Source: Morella rubra (Eukaryota; Streptophyta; Magnoliopsida; Fagales; Myricaceae). Taken from it: a stretch of 64,000 nt of DNA. The notes beneath the pieces are model-generated. The model ran no database searches. It was not told where the DNA came from and saw nothing but the letters and a program-made list of their open reading frames with translations. Shown piece after piece: positions 61,104 through 64,000 of this stretch. The stretch covers positions 4,370,517 through 4,434,516 of the forward strand of contig CM025856.1 of assembly GCA_003952965.2 (NCBI GenBank). The letters run 5' to 3'. Position numbers and translations under genes: made by a program. Positions within the stretch are counted from its first letter, which is position 1; each line of letters begins with the position of its first letter.

Positions 61104-61687
61104 TTATCTAAAGTTTATTTTGTTTTTGTTCAGACTAATTAATTGTTCAGCTTGGTGTATTGGATGGCTGGAAGTGCAAAGCGAGACAGGACAGATTCCG
61201 CCTCAAGATGGAGCAACTCATAGGATCCCAAATGAGCACGCAGTAATGTAAATCTGTAAAAATTGCGAAATTGCAGATGATGAATATGTTAAATTTGGCA
61301 ATGAAGTCCATGTACAGAGATGGACAACACTCTGTTTTGTTGTTTGATTGGCAGATTGATAGTGAAATCAACAGCATTCGAAAGGCGCTAGGCGAGCACA
61401 AGAATTGGAAGTTTTTGTGGACCCCAAGAGAGGGTGATTGTATGGCACATATTGTTGCTCAATGGTGTGTAATCACTAGGCATTGTGGGCGTATTAAGTT
61501 AGATTCTCTCCCGAGAGATATTGTTGTATATGACAATGGTTAACCGTTTAGCAATACGATGTTCCTCTGTTGCCAAGAAAAAAAAAATAATTGTACTTTG
61601 CAACGATCTCTTTATCTTGAGAAGTCTAGCTCAATTAATGGAGGACAATGCAAAATTTCAAAAACAAATAAATTGCACTAAAATGTG
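61104..61687 (+). repeat. duplicated exon-like block, copy B
   Basis: Partner of 42862-43201. It has the same acceptor-like sequence and PNEHAVM-type ending (stop near 61249), but is split by the LINE fragment at 61351-61587. Confidence 0.7.
61351..61587 (+). mobile_element. 5'-truncated LINE (~237 bp) with RNase H tail
   Basis: Encodes the end of a LINE RNase H-like domain (KFLWTPREGDCMAHIVAQWC), a stop at 61541-61543, a short 3' UTR and an A tail (61578-61587). Copy A of the surrounding block is uninterrupted at this point (43108), giving a direct empty-site comparison. The target duplication is short and imperfect (TGATTG/TAATTG). Confidence 0.85.
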
Positions 61688-62311
61688 AAAATGATATAGA
61701 AAGTCCACGTTAAAAAAATCAAAGAGTGCAAAACTTCGAATGCACAACGTGAACCCAGAAAACAAGAATCAAGTACTGCAACAATGCCCACATGTCAATA
61801 TGAAGCTACTGTGACCACCATTGCCGTGGGCAAAATTATTTCTCCACGATCATCCTCTCGATGCGGCAGCTCACAAATTTGACCGAAAGCAATTTCGGCG
61901 ACTATTGCCCAGTCGGGAGTGGGCCGTGGCCATTAGCAACGGAAACAACCGTCAATGCAAGTCTGGTTGGCCCGTCGTTGTTGAGTCAAAGAAACCGATT
62001 TGGGCAGCGACTTGGGGTCGTCGACCAATGATGTTGCATTCCTGAAGGCATGGAGATCGTCGGCGTAGAGCAACGGGGACCAGTCCGTCGAAAAAGCGAG
62101 GCCCATCGACGACGGCTTGACAAAGCTTCTCCCAACGAACTTCATGGTCGCAGTTGCCTCCCTTTCTCGATGGAGGAGTTGAGTTGCCGAGACGCGGTAA
62201 CCACGACCGAGCTTCGACGACCATCTCTCGTGGCCAAAGTGCTTCTACGACGATTTCGAGCATTTTTCTCTACGGAAGCCATCATCGTGGTTGACAGTTT
62301 TTCTTGTAGTG

Positions 62312-62762
62312 ACGTACCTGTACAGCGGAATTATATATGGGATAGCCTGTGGCTATCTTTCATGGGTAGTGACGGCAAGTCATACTGCACTTCGACCCCA
62401 TGGCCATCACCAAGAAGTAGGCCACAGTTGTCCCAGGTTAAACATTATATACTATTTTATTCAACGATGCTTGACATGATCCCGAAAAGACATGGATACG
62501 AGGGGAGGCGTGGTTGCAGTCTGGAAATTCCTTCTATCTGGGGTTTTTTTTTTTCTACGCAAACAGATAAATCTTTATTAAAAAACTAAACACGAAACAA
62601 CCTCATGGAGGCCTTAGAAAATGTTCATGAGACAACAGGGACTTCAACAGAGGGGTCGATCGTGGCTTCGGGAATCGGGAGGAGAGCAAGGATCATTTAT
62701 ACGAGCCCGGCTTCGGAGCTTGTTTCCAGGACAGCCCCTTTTATACTTGCACAAATATTGAT
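62312..62762. other. intergenic DNA with a poly(T) start of a possible retroposon
   Basis: A T run at about 62544-62553 followed by CTACGCAAACAGATAAATC could be the tail of a minus-strand retroposon ending near 62760. Nothing else recognised. Confidence 0.4.
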
Positions 62763-63545
62763 AACATGAATAGTTCATCTTTAACTTATCCAAGACGAAA
62801 AAATTTATCCAAGTATCAGACACCTGTCCTATAACCCCTTCATCTGGCAATGGCGTTATTAGGAAAACCTCGTTACTCATGTCAAATGACAAAGCAATCT
62901 CGCAGTCGTTCTGTGCCCGCCAAGAAGCTATCCCATTCGTGTACGCCCCCATAAAACCACGAGAATAGACATACGGCAAAGTATCTACTTTTCTCCAAGA
63001 ATTGGTGCTTAAGCTATACAGCTCACTTTGGAATGTTCTATCCTTCTCAAAATAGAATTTATTTGGGTCGGACTCCCAGAATTTAAGAAGCTTGATTACC
63101 TTGTAGTCATTAGTTTCAACGTCAAAACCAAATCCAATACCATTAGAAAGAGTATCGTCCTCAGGAAAGCGGGGACATTTGATCTCGGAACAACCTTTGT
63201 TTCTTTAGTTGCAGGGTTCCACAGAAGAATATTCAAGTCATAGTTATCAAAGAGACAAACGAGACCATTGCAAGAACCTACGAGATGAATCTGTATTTCC
63301 TTGTCGATCCCAAAATATGGTGGAGGTACGGGTTCTGTAATGGATACCTGGAGCGTTTCATAAGAGAGACAGGAGATGAGATAATCCCCGGTGGTCCTAT
63401 CACGCCGGTGAACGAGAAAAAGTGGATTCCTGTTCTTCTTGTGGAGGAGGTGACGAGGTGTTTGTGGACGAAGTTATGGCGAGTAATGAGAACATACCAG
63501 GCCTTGCAGACGCACTTGAATCGCAAGAGAGAAATGACCGGCATC
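62763..63545 (-). pseudogene. S-locus F-box-like pseudogene E (both ends missing)
   Basis: Minus-strand homology to the intact SLF runs from the F-box core (MPVISLLRFKCVCKAW, near 63545-63495) through GSCNGLVCLFD, STNSWRKVD and SFDMSNEVFLIT to WINFFVLD near 62790. About 20 N-terminal codons are replaced by SLF flank sequence from another unit. The C-terminal ~100 codons are lost at about 62763. Frame breaks occur near 63455 (small insertion after HKHLV) and in the 63170-63190 region. Confidence 0.85.
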
Positions 63546-63794
63546 CATATTTTTTTCTTTTGGTAAAGAGTGTCATATGAAAAAAGGGTCCTCATAATAA
63601 TAACTTTGTAAGACAATTGTTTCTGTTAGTCCTATCCAAAATCTGAAGATGTTCGATCGCTAGTGATGCTGGTGGCTCTGAGAGGCCAATTTCGAAAGTC
63701 AAGGCATTGTCATTTATATAACACTTTACTCTTCCATGTCCGAGTAAGAAAGGCTTTTATAACCAGCCTAGTACACATGATGACAAAGTGACCA
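63546..63794. repeat. SLF flank repeat (further copy)
   Basis: Shares AATAATAACTTTGTAAGA (63597) with the flanks at 24239, 41866 and 56281. Shares the TCAAGGCATTGTCATTTATA to GATGACAAAG stretch (63695-63787) with 14163-14255 next to SLF-B. Confidence 0.7.
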
Positions 63795-64000
63795 ACAGCT
63801 AGAACAGCTTGGTCCAGGACGCCTTTTGTGACACTCTTTTGTTGACAAATCTCGTGACGCCTTTTGTGACACTCTTTACTCTTACATCTCGCGACACTCT
63901 TTTGTCGACAAATCTCGTGACGCCTTTTGTGACACTCTTTACTCTTACATTTCGTGACACTCTTTTGTTGACAAATCTCGTGACGAAAAAATTTATCAGT
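63795..64000 (-). pseudogene. S-locus F-box-like fragment F, running off the window
   Basis: GAACAGCTTGGTCCAGGAC (63803-63821) matches the ESWTKLF region of the intact gene in the antisense direction. After a tandem repeat, GACGAAAAAATTTATC (63983-63998) matches a position some 100 bp further upstream in SLF-E. The gene presumably continues to the right. Confidence 0.55.
63822..63985. repeat. tandem repeat inside SLF fragment F
   Basis: Units starting GACGCCTTTTGTGACACTC are repeated three times, one of about 38 bp and two of about 63 bp, each ending with GACAAATCTCGT. Confidence 0.85.

Larger units (their letters stand above)
59884..62311. mobile_element. CACTA-like non-autonomous element candidate (2.4 kb)
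   Basis: The left terminus CACTACAAGAAACACG and right terminus TTTTTCTTGTAGTG are inverted and have CACTA form. Both ends are GC-richer than the middle and carry GACG/CGTC-rich sequence (59915-60400 and 61800-62290). No transposase is present. Adjacent 3-mers (ACT and ACG) do not match, so either the target site has mutated or the two ends do not belong to one element. Inside lie the duplicated exon-like block and a truncated LINE. Confidence 0.5.

Noticed and set aside
1-64000. tRNA, rRNA or snRNA genes
   Set aside because: I found no cloverleaf, box A/B pair or rRNA-like block. The only tRNA-related sequences are retrotransposon primer binding sites.

Overview
The window is nuclear DNA of a flowering plant, almost certainly a eudicot. 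It holds genes with GT-AG introns, plant F-box genes, and plant-type LTR retrotransposons, LINE, CACTA, MULE, hAT and Harbinger-like elements nested in one another. I cannot name the species from sequence alone. The host genes that matter are ribonuclease T2 genes of the S-RNase type (two copies, + strand) and F-box genes of the SLF/SFB type (one intact copy and at least six broken ones, all - strand). This combination and the heavy transposon load are what an S-RNase-based gametophytic self-incompatibility locus looks like. The S-locus assignment is an inference from linkage and family resemblance.

Layout. 1-6,583: a minus-strand Ty1/copia element inserted in SLF pseudogene A (6,584-7,224). 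7,225-8,917: intergenic DNA with a tandem duplication and a foldback MITE. 8,918-11,783: a Pack-MULE with an exact 9-bp target duplication; it carries a NAC-domain gene fragment and a solo copia LTR. 11,784-24,712: SLF remnants B, C and D, broken up by a hAT MITE, a 6.2-kb LINE with a 14-bp target duplication, a foldback MITE and a Harbinger-like element containing a ~118-bp minisatellite. 24,713-35,183: a complete Sirevirus-like copia element with an env-like region, itself interrupted by a solo LTR. 35,184-38,690: intergenic DNA with a MULE-MITE, a palindromic repeat cluster and a TMA7-like exon pair.

38,690-42,594 and 53,040-57,027 are two copies of one segment: S-RNase promoter, S-RNase gene, then the 3' flank of an SLF gene. 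They are separated by unique sequence and an 8.6-kb CACTA transposon (44,416-52,987). S-RNase A (39,330-40,272) has an intact three-exon reading frame of 242 codons. S-RNase B (54,018-54,977) has a 2-bp deletion in exon 2 that leads to an early stop. The intact SLF gene (57,062-58,213) lies tail-to-tail with S-RNase B; in copy A the corresponding SLF is missing. From 58,214 to the end come intergenic DNA, a CACTA-like non-autonomous element holding a duplicated exon-like block and a 5'-truncated LINE, and two more SLF remnants, the last running off the window.

In known systems of this kind the S-RNase is secreted in the style and enters pollen tubes as a cytotoxin, while SLF proteins act in pollen as SCF ubiquitin-ligase receptors for non-self S-RNases. 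The most unusual observation is that exon 3 of the two S-RNase copies differs at about half of its codons, although the introns and 3' flanks around it are nearly identical.
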